A stretch of 43,011 nt of DNA, taken from the NCBI GenBank assembly GCA_030680855.1, contig JAUXUN010000004.1, forward strand, positions 1 through 43,011, read 5' to 3'. Position 1 is the first letter of the stretch; each line of letters opens with the position of its first letter. The notes under the pieces were generated by a model, which saw nothing but the letters and a program-made list of their open reading frames with translations, did no database searches and was not told the DNA's origin. Source of the stretch: Aestuariivirga sp. GTDB lineage: Bacteria; Pseudomonadota; Alphaproteobacteria; Rhizobiales; Aestuariivirgaceae. Made by a program: the position numbers and the translations under genes. Below are positions 17,729 through 26,365 of the stretch, piece after piece.

Positions 17729-19480
17729 ATGCGCAGTTCAATTAATGCTTTCATGGGTTCAACAAGCCGGAAACTGAAGGCGTTTCGCACCAATTGTCTG
17801 GGGTCCGTGACCCAGATTACCGCAGTCGCGGCTCTTCCCATGATGCTGGCGGCGGGCGCCGCCATTGATACGGTCCGCATCAACCGCGAGCAGGTTGCTT
17901 TTAGTGCCGCGGTGGATTCCGCTGCCTTGGCCGTGGCCGCCGATGACCGCGCCAGCCTTGCCGGCCTGAATGACGCTCAAGTGACCGCCCGCCTCGCCGA
18001 GCTTGAGGAATTTGCCAAGAAGTACATGGCCGAAAATTACACGCCGCAGTATGGCAGCGACCAGGAAATGGATGTGAATGTCGAAATCACCGGTCAATAC
18101 ATTGAACTGTCGGCCGCCCACGATTTCCCCACGACGATTATGAGCCTCACGGGAATAGACAAGATCAACCTGGCTGCCAAATCTCAGATCATGAAGGCCA
18201 TGCGGCCAATCGAATTGGTCTTGGTCATGGATACCACCGGGTCCATGTCAAGCAGCGGCAAGCTCGATGGCGCCAAGACCGCAGCCAGGAATTTGCTGAA
18301 TACGGTCTATGGCGGATCTGCCGCGACGGTTCCGGAAAGCGAATACTTGCGCGTGGCCCTCGTGCCCTTCGCGGCCGGTGTCAGGCTCAACAAGAATGCC
18401 TATGATTTCGACCTGGACTGGATTGATACAACGGGTGCAAATCCCCTGTCAAAGCTCCATTTCAATGACACGAGCTGGAACAACTACACCACGTGGGGCA
18501 AGCTGAAATCCAACAGCACCACCTACATGAGCTGGAATGGCTGCGTCGAGGCCCGCATGCGCGGCGATGAGGCCGCCAACACCGACTACAATGTGAATGA
18601 CGTGGCGCCAACCTCGGGCGTGACACGGTTCCCGGCCTACTTTGCTCCGGATGCCCCTTCATTCGCCAACCTAAGCGTTTACGGTTCATATCAGAACTAC
18701 TCATTTAACGGAACCTATATTCCTGAAAGCGGTACGCCGAGTGAAATCGCCGGACTTTCCACAGCTCAAAAGAACGATACGAGCGCTGCCGGTATTCTGT
18801 ACCGCCAGCAAAACCAAGCCAAGTATCTCAACCGGGTCATTACGGTCGAATCCACTACCTCTTCCAACGTGGGTCCATGGAGAGGCTGTGCCAAGACTCC
18901 AATCGTGCCGCTGACCTACAAGCGGGCGAACGTTGAAGCGGGCATCACGGCCATGGTTGCGGCAGGCAATACGCTGATTGCCGAAGGCGTGGCCTGGGGC
19001 TGGCGCGTACTTTCGCCAACCGAGCCCTTCAGCAAGGTTGAAGCCTCGACCTCGTTTCCGGCTGACACGATTTCCACCTATAACCATCCGCGCTGGTTGA
19101 AGATCATGGTCATCATGACCGACGGCGACAACGACATCAGCGCGGGCCTGGATACCCTGAATGGAACAACCTACACGGCCTATGGACGTGGCAAGGAACC
19201 CCTCGCCAATAACCGCTTCGGAACGACGTCGAACTCAAACATTATGCCGGCACTTGACGACGCCATGTCCGCAGCCTGCACCCAGGCCAAGGCCGAAGGC
19301 ATCGAACTCTATGTCACTTCGTTCGGTTCCGGCGTGTCCAGCGCCACAAGGGCCAAGTTGCAGGCTTGCGCCACCGACGCGGACAACTACCAGCACGCCT
19401 CGTCCAGCGCCGATCTTGCCGCTTTCTTCAACCACATCGGCCAGGACGTGCTCAACAAGATGATTTACGTCAGCAAATAA
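17729..19480 (+). CDS. TadG-like pilus-assembly protein with VWA domain
   Basis: A 583-aa protein. The N-terminus has a TadE/TadG-type membrane anchor (GSVTQITAVAALPMMLAAGA, about 27-46) after a short basic stretch. A von Willebrand A domain begins near residue 160 with the metal site DTTGSMSS (Asp168; second position Thr instead of Ser). It continues to the C-terminus (MVIMTDGDND; ELYVTSFGSG), with a long Asn/Tyr/Ser/Thr-rich insertion around 215-385. TadG proteins belong to Flp/Tad pilus machines, but no other tad gene is near, so this is a stand-alone copy. ATG at 17729 after agggagagg (17714-17722). It ends at a strong intrinsic terminator. Function: envelope or pilus-associated adhesion, inferred. 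Confidence 0.83.
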   Translation: MRSSINAFMGSTSRKLKAFRTNCLGSVTQITAVAALPMMLAAGAAIDTVRINREQVAFSAAVDSAALAVAADDRASLAGLNDAQVTARLAELEEFAKKYMAENYTPQYGSDQEMDVNVEITGQYIELSAAHDFPTTIMSLTGIDKINLAAKSQIMKAMRPIELVLVMDTTGSMSSSGKLDGAKTAARNLLNTVYGGSAATVPESEYLRVALVPFAAGVRLNKNAYDFDLDWIDTTGANPLSKLHFNDTSWNNYTTWGKLKSNSTTYMSWNGCVEARMRGDEAANTDYNVNDVAPTSGVTRFPAYFAPDAPSFANLSVYGSYQNYSFNGTYIPESGTPSEIAGLSTAQKNDTSAAGILYRQQNQAKYLNRVITVESTTSSNVGPWRGCAKTPIVPLTYKRANVEAGITAMVAAGNTLIAEGVAWGWRVLSPTEPFSKVEASTSFPADTISTYNHPRWLKIMVIMTDGDNDISAGLDTLNGTTYTAYGRGKEPLANNRFGTTSNSNIMPALDDAMSAACTQAKAEGIELYVTSFGSGVSSATRAKLQACATDADNYQHASSSADLAAFFNHIGQDVLNKMIYVSK

Positions 19481-19502
19481 GCTGATTTTGCACGAAACGG
19501 GC

Positions 19503-19525
19503 GGCGGGCCATGGCCCGCCGTTTT
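19503..19525 (+). terminator. Intrinsic terminator after the TadG-like gene
   Basis: An 18-bp perfect palindrome, ggcgggccatggcccgcc (19503-19520), is followed by gtttt. It is 22 bases past the stop codon and isolates the TadG-like gene from the TPR gene. Confidence 0.8.
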
Positions 19526-19615
19526 GCTATTGCGGCAATCCCGAAAAAACCCCATTTTATAGCCATGAATCACCCAAGTAGCGGAAGTGGCCGCTTTTTC
19601 CCGGGACGGATGCCA

Positions 19616-21340
19616 ATGGTCAGAATAGCCTTACCCCTCGCCAGCGCGGCTGCCTTCATGATGCTTGTCGCCGCGGGCCCCTCGCATGCCGAGTTTTCCA
19701 TTGACGAAGTCACCAGCCTGTCGGGCAACTATCTCGCCGGACGCTCTGCCGGCAAGGAGCGCGACAACGAGATTGCCGCCGATTATCTCGCCAAGGCCCT
19801 GATCAAGGATCCTGACAATCCGCTTCTTATTGAAAAGCTGTTTCTGCTTGAAGTTTCTTCCGGCAACATGCCCGATGCGGAAGAGCTGGCCACCAAGGTG
19901 CTGTCGTTCAACAGCCAGCACCGCATGGCCCGCATCGTTCTTGGCCTCCGTGACTTCCGCGTCCGCCACTATGCCGATGCCCGCCGGAATTTCGCTGAGG
20001 CCTCCTATACGCCCGTCGGCGAACTGACCTCGGCCCTTTTGACGGCCTGGACTTTTGCCGGCGAAGGCAGCCTGAACGATGCGCTGGCAACGCTCGGCAA
20101 GCTTGATGGCAATGATTCATTCGCCAACTTCCAGTCCTATCACAGTGCCCTGATTGCCGATTACCTTTCATCCGCCGTTCGCGCCGAGGCCTCCTACAAG
20201 AAAGCCTACGAACAGGCGGGCACCTCCCTGCGCGTGGTCCAGGCCTATGGAAACTTCCTCGAACGCCACAACCGCCGCGACGAGGCAATCAAGGTTTACC
20301 AGGCCTTCCTGGAAGGCGGGGAAGAGAACATATTGATTGGTCTCGCCCTGAAGCGCGCCCAGGATGGCAAGGCGCCATACGCGTTTATTGCAACGCCGGG
20401 TGCTGGCGCCGGTGAAGCCCTGTTCTCGCTTGCGGCCGCCATGACGGACGAGCAGAGCATCGACGTTGCCTTGCTTTATGCCCAGCTTTCCGTTGCCTTC
20501 AACGCTGACCGGCCGGTCGTGCTGACCCTGCTCGGCGATATCTATGTGGACACCAAGCAATACCAGAACGCCATCAATGCTTATGAGCAAACTCCGCTGG
20601 GCTCGCCGCTGCGCGTCAACGCCGATATGGAGATCGCGATAAATCTGCAAAGGCTGGAGCGCACCAAGGAAGCCCAGCAAAAACTTAAGGAGATTATCGC
20701 CAAGGATCCCAGGAACTATGACGCGCTGGTGACCCTCGGCAATGTCCATCGCAGCAATGAAGAGTTTAAGCCAGCGTCCGATACCTATTCCACCGCCTTG
20801 GCGCTTGTCGCCCGCCCTGAAAAGGAACATTGGCGCGTGCTTTACTATCGCGGCATCGCCTATGAGCGGCAAAAGCTGTGGGACAAGGCCGAAGCGGATT
20901 TTCGCCAGGCCCTGGCCCTGTCGCCGGATGAGCCGCTGGTGTTGAATTATCTCGGCTACTCGATGATTGAGAAGAAGATGAATCTTCATGAAGCCTTGGG
21001 CATGGTGAAGAAGGCCGTCGAGCTGAAGCCCAATGACGGCTACATTGTGGACAGTTTGGGCTGGGCCTATTTCCAGCTCGGCGACTATGAGGAAGCGGCG
21101 ACCCTGATTGAGCGCGCCGTCGATCTCAATCCGGCTGATCCCATAATCGGCGAGCACCTGGGCGATGCCTACTGGCGCGTCGGCCGCACCCTGGAAGCAC
21201 GCTTTCAATGGCAGCACGCCAAGGACAATGGTCCCCAGCCCGAGGACCTGAAGCGCATCGAGGAAAAATTGTTGAACGGCCTGCCTGATGAACCGGTCAC
21301 CATGCCTGCCGAAAACAAGACCGGCCAGACCAACGGATAA
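19616..21340 (+). CDS. Secreted tetratricopeptide-repeat protein
   Basis: A 574-aa protein with a Sec signal peptide (hydrophobic stretch after MVRIALPLASAAAF, cleavage near PSHA-EF). It is followed by TPR helices over most of its length; the clearest repeats are at the C-terminal half (ALVTLGNVHRSNEEF; YRGIAYERQKLWDKAEADF; VDSLGWAYFQLGDYEEAATL; GEHLGDAYWRVGRTLEARF). It is probably periplasmic and acts as a protein-protein scaffold; partner unknown. ATG at 19616 has a weak ggacgga before it; ATGs at 19610 and 19565 are alternatives. The ATG at 19511 lies inside the terminator hairpin and is unlikely. Followed by ispE at four bases' distance, in the same operon. Confidence 0.85.
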   Translation: MVRIALPLASAAAFMMLVAAGPSHAEFSIDEVTSLSGNYLAGRSAGKERDNEIAADYLAKALIKDPDNPLLIEKLFLLEVSSGNMPDAEELATKVLSFNSQHRMARIVLGLRDFRVRHYADARRNFAEASYTPVGELTSALLTAWTFAGEGSLNDALATLGKLDGNDSFANFQSYHSALIADYLSSAVRAEASYKKAYEQAGTSLRVVQAYGNFLERHNRRDEAIKVYQAFLEGGEENILIGLALKRAQDGKAPYAFIATPGAGAGEALFSLAAAMTDEQSIDVALLYAQLSVAFNADRPVVLTLLGDIYVDTKQYQNAINAYEQTPLGSPLRVNADMEIAINLQRLERTKEAQQKLKEIIAKDPRNYDALVTLGNVHRSNEEFKPASDTYSTALALVARPEKEHWRVLYYRGIAYERQKLWDKAEADFRQALALSPDEPLVLNYLGYSMIEKKMNLHEALGMVKKAVELKPNDGYIVDSLGWAYFQLGDYEEAATLIERAVDLNPADPIIGEHLGDAYWRVGRTLEARFQWQHAKDNGPQPEDLKRIEEKLLNGLPDEPVTMPAENKTGQTNG

Positions 21341-21344
21341 TTTC

Positions 21345-22193
21345 ATGCTCGTAAGCGAGCAGGCCCATGCCAAGATAAACTTGGCCTTGCATATCACGGG
21401 GCGGCGGGCCGATGGCTATCACGAGCTTGATTCCATTGTGGCCTTCGCCGGCGTGGCGGATGTCGTGACGATTGCCCCGGCGGAAAGTGAATCCCTGAAT
21501 ACAACCGGACCATTTGCCGGCGATTTGCCCCGTGACGGCACCAACAGTGTCCTGTCCGCCTGGCGCCTGCTTGATGGTTTTTCGAGGCAACGCGGCGCGG
21601 CCCTTACGCCGGTGAAGTTCAATCTCGAGAAAAATCTTCCCGTTGCATCCGGCGTCGGTGGCGGCTCCGCCGATGCGGCCGCAGCCCTGCGCGGATTGGT
21701 CAGGCTTTTTGACCTTTCGATTTCAGGGCAGGATTTGAACGAATTGGCACTTCAGCTCGGCGCTGACGTGCCCGTCTGCCTGCTTCAGAAATCCAGCCGC
21801 ATGACAGGCATTGGCGAAATTGTTGAGCCCATTGCGCTTGAACTTCCTGAAGGCATCGTGCTGGTAAATCCGCGCATTCCGGCGTCCACGCCAAAGGTCT
21901 TTGAATCCCTGAACCTGCAATGCGGCCAATCCCATGGGGCAGCGATTGGCAACGTCTATGATATCGAAAGCTGGCGCAATGACCTCACGGCCCCGGCCGT
22001 AGCCCTTGTTCCTGAAATTGCCGATGTCGTTGGCAGCCTGATTTTCCAGCCGGATACCGTCTGTTCGCGCATGTCTGGTTCAGGCGCCACCTGTTTTGGC
22101 CTGTTCGCAAGCCTTGAGAACGCTCAAATCGCGGCGGCTGCCATTGCAGAAAAACACCCCCATTGGTGGGTCGTGGCAACGACGCTGCTTTAG
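21345..22193 (+). CDS. ispE: 4-diphosphocytidyl-2-C-methyl-D-erythritol kinase
   Basis: A 282-aa GHMP kinase of the MEP isoprenoid pathway. It phosphorylates the 2-hydroxyl of CDP-methylerythritol. The N-terminal substrate motif AHAKINLALHITGRRADGYH and the GHMP ATP loop PVASGVGGGSADAAAA are complete; the C-terminal motif SRMSGSGATCFGLF is also present. The ATG at 21345 gives the standard N-terminus and lies four bases after the TPR gene stop. The product feeds isoprenoid synthesis, as does the convergent polyprenyl synthase gene next to it. Confidence 0.95.
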   Translation: MLVSEQAHAKINLALHITGRRADGYHELDSIVAFAGVADVVTIAPAESESLNTTGPFAGDLPRDGTNSVLSAWRLLDGFSRQRGAALTPVKFNLEKNLPVASGVGGGSADAAAALRGLVRLFDLSISGQDLNELALQLGADVPVCLLQKSSRMTGIGEIVEPIALELPEGIVLVNPRIPASTPKVFESLNLQCGQSHGAAIGNVYDIESWRNDLTAPAVALVPEIADVVGSLIFQPDTVCSRMSGSGATCFGLFASLENAQIAAAAIAEKHPHWWVVATTLL

Positions 22194-22231
22194 AGTCTTA
22201 CGGACTTTAATTGAATGCCGCTGCTTTTGCT

Positions 22232-22257
22232 CTTCCCCGTCCTGCGGACGGAGAAGG
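22232..22257. repeat. Half copy of palindromic repeat family B
   Basis: A hairpin with arms around ccgtcc-tgc-ggacgg, flanked by cttcc and gagaag. It is nearly identical to the right arm of the complete element at 35848-35996 (35971-35996). It lies between convergent ispE and the polyprenyl synthase gene and may serve as a transcription end for both. Confidence 0.65.
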
Positions 22258-22298
22258 ATAAAGTATGCAACGCGGTGCAATCAAAAAATGGCAAGGCT

Positions 22299-23318
22299 TT
22301 AATATGCCCGGATGATGCAGAAATCCACCGCCTCAAGCAGGGCTGATTTCCACGCGCTGTCCGGGAAAATGGCAAGGGCATCCCGCGCAATGTCGCCGTA
22401 ATGGTTGGCCCTATCGATGGTGTCATCAATGGCCTTGTGCCGCACCATGAGTTTTTGCGCATGGATCAGGTCATCGTCCGTCTGGTCGCCGCCTTCCAGC
22501 GTGCGCTGCCAAAATTTTCTTTCTTCCTTTGAGCCGCGCCGGAAGGAAAGCACTACGGGCAGGGTGATTTTCCGTTCACGGAAATCATCGCCGACGCTCT
22601 TGCCGAGCGAGGCCTGCTTGCCGGAATAATCCAGCGCATCATCGACAAGCTGGAAAACGATGCCGAGGTTGCGGCCATAGGATTCAAGGGCTGCCTGTTC
22701 GTCGCGTGGCCGGCCGGCGATAACCCCGCCAACTTCCGCCGCCGCAGAAAACAGCGCCGCGGTTTTTGCCCCTACCACCTGCAGGTAAGCGTCCTCCGTC
22801 GTGGAAGTGTCCTGCGAAATGGAAAGCTGCAGCACTTCCCCCTCGGCGATGACCGCCGCCGCATGCGACAAAATCCGCAGGCAATCCAATGAGCCCGTCT
22901 CCACCATCATCTTGAAGGCCTGGCCCAGCAGGTAGTCGCCCACCAGCACGCTCGCCTGGTTGCCCCAGATGACGCGCGCCGCCTGTTTGCCGCGGCGCAA
23001 ATCGCTTTCATCGACGACGTCGTCGTGCAGCAGCGTCGCCGTGTGCATGAACTCGACTGCCGTTGCCAGCTTGATGTGGTGTTCGCCGGAATAGCCGCAC
23101 ATGCGCGCCGAGGCGAGAGTCAGCATCGGGCGGATGCGTTTTCCCCCGGAATTGATCAGGTGCCCGGCAATTTCCGGAATGAGCTCCACATGGCTCTGGG
23201 CCCGCGCCAGAATGCCGTCATTGACCCGGTCCATGTCATCGGCAACCAGGCCGACCAGCGCATCGAGGCTGGGCAATGGCGCATCAGCACTTCCCCCAAA
23301 GGGAATGACCACACCCAT
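22299..23318 (-). CDS. ispB: Polyprenyl (octaprenyl/decaprenyl) diphosphate synthase
   Basis: A 339-aa trans-isoprenyl diphosphate synthase that makes the side chain of ubiquinone. The first aspartate-rich motif is LLHDDVVDESDLRRG and the second QLVDDALDYSG. The substrate-binding GGKRIRPML is present near residue 58, as is GNQASVLVGDYLLG. In Alphaproteobacteria the product is usually the C50 chain, but the length is not readable from sequence alone; the symbol follows the E. coli octaprenyl enzyme. ATG at 23318. It is divergent from the DUF2007 gene and convergent with ispE. Confidence 0.93.
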   Translation of the reverse strand: MGVVIPFGGSADAPLPSLDALVGLVADDMDRVNDGILARAQSHVELIPEIAGHLINSGGKRIRPMLTLASARMCGYSGEHHIKLATAVEFMHTATLLHDDVVDESDLRRGKQAARVIWGNQASVLVGDYLLGQAFKMMVETGSLDCLRILSHAAAVIAEGEVLQLSISQDTSTTEDAYLQVVGAKTAALFSAAAEVGGVIAGRPRDEQAALESYGRNLGIVFQLVDDALDYSGKQASLGKSVGDDFRERKITLPVVLSFRRGSKEERKFWQRTLEGGDQTDDDLIHAQKLMVRHKAIDDTIDRANHYGDIARDALAIFPDSAWKSALLEAVDFCIIRAY

Positions 23319-23425
23319 AAAGTTGCCATCCTTCTCCTGTTTTCTCGGCCAGAATAGAGGGAAAGGCCCGCGATCAGCAAGCGTGACCGGTTGCCGCGAG
23401 TTCAGGGGAGGGCTAAAGCAACTGA

Positions 23426-23653
23426 ATGGCTGGTGAAATGGTGGAATTGCTGCGGACGAATGATATTGTCTATCTCTCCTTCGTCAGGCATGTGCTAAAC
23501 GGGGAGGGAATAGATCATTTGCTCCTGGATGAGTATGTGAGCGCCGTGGAAGGGTCAATAAATGCAATTCCCCGCCGCATCCTCGTCGCCGAAAACATGC
23601 TAAAACAGGCGCAAATGCTGCTCAGTAACCATTCGCTAACCATCAATCAATAA
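23426..23653 (+). CDS. DUF2007 small protein
   Basis: A 75-aa cytosolic protein of the DUF2007 family (putative signal-transducing protein). The conserved ELLRTNDIVYLSFVRHVLNG, the glycine in EGSINAIPRRILVAE and the Leu-rich end match the family. No function is established. Start at ATG 23426; the ATG at 23438 (MVELLRTND) is equally plausible and closer to the family N-terminus. It is 12 bases from the TrmN6-like gene, with which it is probably co-transcribed. Confidence 0.85.
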   Translation: MAGEMVELLRTNDIVYLSFVRHVLNGEGIDHLLLDEYVSAVEGSINAIPRRILVAENMLKQAQMLLSNHSLTINQ

Positions 23654-23665
23654 TACTTGGCGACT

Positions 23666-24484
23666 ATGCAAATGAGTGCCCAGGTCAATCCGGCTCCTAT
23701 ACCCCCGCCCATGGCTCCATCGGCCGTGCCGCACTCGTTGACCGAGGACGCGTTTCTGGGTGGCAGGCTGCGTATTCTCCAGCCCGAGAAAGGCTACCGC
23801 GCCGGCATTGATGCGGTGTTCCTTGCAGCGTCCATTCCCTGTGCAGCCGGCGAAACCATATTCGAGGCAGGCATTGGGACAGGCGTTGCGGCCCTTTGCG
23901 CCATTGTGCGGAACCCTTCCATCCATGTCACCGGAATAGAAATTGCCTCGCGCTATGCCATGCTCTGCGAGGAAAACGCCAAGCGCAACGGCTTTGGCCA
24001 CAGTGTCCACGTCATCCACGCCGATGTGAAGGATGCGCTGCGCAAGGACCTTTCCCATCTCCCCCAGCATGGCACATTCAGCCACGCCATCGCCAATCCG
24101 CCCTATTTTGATGAGGGGAAATCAACCCCGTCGCCAAACATCCTGAAGGCCCAGGCCCATGCCTTTGGCCCGGAAGATCTGGAACTCTGGATCAAGGTCA
24201 TGCACACCATGGTGGCCCTGCGCGGCAGCGTGACCATCGTCCACCGCGCTGAAACACTCGGAAAAATCCTCAGCGCCATGGATGGCCGCTTTGGCGATAT
24301 CCGTATCGCACCCCTTTATGCCCGTGAGGGAATCGCCGCCTCGCGCGTCGTGGTGCAGGGGATCAAGGGCTCAAAGGCCCCCATGCAGCTCCTGCCGGGC
24401 CTTATCCTCCACACGGAAAATTCCCAGTTCACCCCCGATGCTGAAGCGGTCCTCCGCGACGGCTCAACCTGGCGCCTCCGCTAG
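23666..24484 (+). CDS. TrmN6/YfiC-like tRNA1(Val) adenine-N6 methyltransferase
   Basis: A 272-aa SAM-dependent methyltransferase. Family features: the N-terminal TEDAFLGGRLRILQPEKGYR, SAM-binding loop EAGIGTGVAAL, acidic residue in GIEIASRY, and the amino-methyltransferase motif NPPYFDEG. By homology to YfiC it methylates N6 of A37 in tRNA1(Val); that specificity is an inference for this branch. A Pro-rich N-terminal extension precedes the core. ATG at 23666 is preferred over the TTG at 23657; ATG 23672 is a close alternative. Confidence 0.87.
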   Translation: MQMSAQVNPAPIPPPMAPSAVPHSLTEDAFLGGRLRILQPEKGYRAGIDAVFLAASIPCAAGETIFEAGIGTGVAALCAIVRNPSIHVTGIEIASRYAMLCEENAKRNGFGHSVHVIHADVKDALRKDLSHLPQHGTFSHAIANPPYFDEGKSTPSPNILKAQAHAFGPEDLELWIKVMHTMVALRGSVTIVHRAETLGKILSAMDGRFGDIRIAPLYAREGIAASRVVVQGIKGSKAPMQLLPGLILHTENSQFTPDAEAVLRDGSTWRLR

Positions 24485-24493
24485 CGCGCTTCC

Positions 24494-24581
24494 CGGCAAG
24501 GTGGAATCACCTTGCCGAAAAGGATTCGCGCCAGACTAAAATGGAGCGAATCCTTGTCGGCGAAGTCCTGCAGCTTCGCCG
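24494..24581. repeat. Array of three hairpins carrying GANTC sites
   Basis: Three perfect stem-loops follow one another. Stem 1: 24494-24503 with 24508-24517, 10 bp, loop gaat. Stem 2: 24520-24529 with 24546-24555, 10 bp, 16-base loop. Stem 3: 24558-24565 with 24574-24581, 8 bp, 8-base loop. GANTC sites fall at 24504-24508, 24523-24527 and 24548-24552. No T-run follows any stem. It lies between the TrmN6-like gene and the S49 peptidase gene and is probably a dispersed intergenic element. Confidence 0.65.
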
Positions 24582-24638
24582 GGATTTGCTCTCCCGGTAA
24601 AGCTTGCAACCCCGGGGCTTTGTTCCTATCTCAGGGGC

Positions 24639-25481
24639 ATGGCCAGAGCTTCAGTCTTCTCCCGGTTGATCCCGGCGCGTTTTCGCAAATCCCATCCAAC
24701 TGTTAATGTTGTTCGCTTGCACGGGGCCATTGGCGTGGGCTCACCGCTGCGGCCACCCTTGACCTTCAAAGACCTCAATCCGCTGCTTGAGCGTGCCTTT
24801 ACCAAGAATATCGCAGCCGTGGCCCTCTCGGTTAATTCGCCCGGCGGTTCCGCCGTGCAATCGGCCCTCATCCACAGCCGCATTCGGGCCCTGGCCGATG
24901 AATTTAAAATCCCTGTCTATGTCTTCTGCGAGGATGTGGCCGCTTCCGGCGGCTATTGGCTGGCCTGCGCCGGCGATGAAATCTATGCCGATGAAAGCTC
25001 CATCGTCGGCTCCATTGGCGTCATTTCCGCGGGCTTTGGTTTTGTCGAGGCCCTCGGCAAGCTGGGCGTTGAGCGCCGCGTCCACACCGCTGGCGAAAAC
25101 AAATCCATCCTCGATCCCTTCCAGCCCGAGAAGCAGGAAGATGTTGACCGCCTGCTCGCCCTCCAGTCCGATGTCCATGGCGCCTTCAAGGCCCTGGTGC
25201 GCGAACGCCGCGCCGGAAAGCTCAAGGGCGATGAAACGGAAATGTTCTCCGGCGCTTTCTGGTCGGGCCGTCAGGCGCTTGATCGCGGCCTGATCGACGG
25301 ATTAGGCCACCTGCATAATGTCCTGAAAAAGAAGTTCGGCGACAAGATGATTCTGAAGAATATCGCGGCGTCGCGGGGCTGGGGCCTCAGCCGCCTTGGT
25401 TTTGGCACGATTGCCGAGTTTCCTGACTCTGCCCTTGCGGCAATTGAGGCACGTGCATTATGGTCGAAATTCGGTTTATAG
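24639..25481 (+). CDS. S49-family peptidase (SppA/SohB-like)
   Basis: A 280-aa serine protease of family S49 related to signal peptide peptidase A. The catalytic Ser is in EDVAASGGYWLAC and the general-base Lys in AGENKSILDPF; the block SSIVGSIGVISAGFGF is typical. It is a single-domain short form. No signal peptide or membrane helix is evident; the N-terminus is basic, so it may attach to the inner face of the membrane. ATG at 24639 follows a weak site (atctcagggg). Downstream, a 58-aa membrane protein gene starts 22 bp later. Confidence 0.92.
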   Translation: MARASVFSRLIPARFRKSHPTVNVVRLHGAIGVGSPLRPPLTFKDLNPLLERAFTKNIAAVALSVNSPGGSAVQSALIHSRIRALADEFKIPVYVFCEDVAASGGYWLACAGDEIYADESSIVGSIGVISAGFGFVEALGKLGVERRVHTAGENKSILDPFQPEKQEDVDRLLALQSDVHGAFKALVRERRAGKLKGDETEMFSGAFWSGRQALDRGLIDGLGHLHNVLKKKFGDKMILKNIAASRGWGLSRLGFGTIAEFPDSALAAIEARALWSKFGL

Positions 25482-25503
25482 TGGTGGGAACAAGGAGATG
25501 ACG

Positions 25504-25680
25504 ATGCTGTTTGCCAAGGTTGTGACTGTTATCATTGCCGGTGTTTTGACCGTTCTCACCGCGCGCCGTGTTATGAATGAATTGAACGCCGCCAAGGTCC
25601 GGGCGAAGCCGCGCGAGCCCAATACGGTCACCAAACTCCGTCAGGATCCAGCCACGGGCATCTACTATCCTGTTGAGTGA
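25504..25680 (+). CDS. Small single-pass membrane protein (58 aa)
   Basis: A short protein with an N-terminal hydrophobic helix (VVTVIIAGVLTVLTARRV, about 6-23) and a charged tail that ends DPATGIYYPVE. I do not recognise a characterised family. The ATG at 25504 has aaggag at 25492-25497 at ideal distance; the ATG at 25498 would touch that site. Its stop TGA overlaps the ATG of the next methyltransferase gene (TGATG at 25678-25682), a sign of real translation and coupling. Positive-inside residues after the helix suggest a cytosolic tail. Confidence 0.72.
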   Translation: MLFAKVVTVIIAGVLTVLTARRVMNELNAAKVRAKPREPNTVTKLRQDPATGIYYPVE

Positions 25681-26321
25681 TGTCAGGCCATTCCAGCGAC
25701 GCCTGGCTTGAAGGCGTCTACCACGCCAAGACCCAACATGATCTCATCGCCCTTTATGACGGCTGGGCTGATACCTACGATGCCGACATGCAGGGCATCG
25801 GCTATGTCCACCCCGCCGTGATCGCCGGCCTCGTCGGCCGCTATGTTCCAGAAAAATCCGATGCGGTTTTCGACGCGGGCGTCGGCACCGGCACCGTCGG
25901 CAAGATCCTCGCCATCCTGGGCTACAGCAACCTGATCGGCGTGGATATGTCCGAAGGCATGCTGGCCCGCGCCAAGGCCCGCAAGATTTACACCGAACTC
26001 CGCACCCGCGTGTTAGGCGAACCGTTGGATTTTGCGAGTGGCAGCATGGCAGCCATAGTCTCAACCGGCGTCTTCACCACCGGCCACGGCCCCGCCCATG
26101 CCTGGGATGAGCTCACCCGCATTACCAGGGCAGGGGGCCATCTCATCTTCACGGTGGGAACCATCGTCTGGCAGGACTCGGGCTTTGCCAAAAAATTCGA
26201 CGAGCTCTGCCGGAAGGGGCTGATCGCTCCGGTGGAGACAACCCCCATCTACCACCCCATGCCTTATTCGCCCACCGAGTCAGGCTTCACCACAAGGGCG
26301 CACGTCTACAGAAAGCTCTAA
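25680..26321 (+). CDS. Class I SAM-dependent methyltransferase
   Basis: A 213-aa Rossmann-fold methyltransferase. The SAM loop is [15 protein letters not shown] with the acidic residue in GVDMSEGML. The N-terminal part ([12 protein letters not shown]) resembles the METTL27-like group. The substrate is unknown; a small molecule is likely. Its ATG overlaps the stop of the 58-aa membrane protein gene, and glyQ starts 44 bases after its stop. It is probably in one transcript with glyQ, though unrelated in function. Confidence 0.85.
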   Translation: MSGHSSDAWLEGVYHAKTQHDLIALYDGWADTYDADMQGIGYVHPAVIAGLVGRYVPEKSDAVFDAGVGTGTVGKILAILGYSNLIGVDMSEGMLARAKARKIYTELRTRVLGEPLDFASGSMAAIVSTGVFTTGHGPAHAWDELTRITRAGGHLIFTVGTIVWQDSGFAKKFDELCRKGLIAPVETTPIYHPMPYSPTESGFTTRAHVYRKL

Positions 26322-26365
26322 AGCGCTTGACCTCATGGGGGTGCATCCCTAGTTTGCGCCCGCAA

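Noticed and set aside
19511-19615. Earlier starts for the TPR protein
   Set aside because: The ATG at 19511 is inside the terminator hairpin; 19565 would place an unusual 17-residue leader before the signal peptide. Kept only as alternatives.
20168-21397. A 409-codon open frame on the minus strand
   Set aside because: It is antisense to the TPR gene and overlaps the ispE start; no start signal or recognisable domain.
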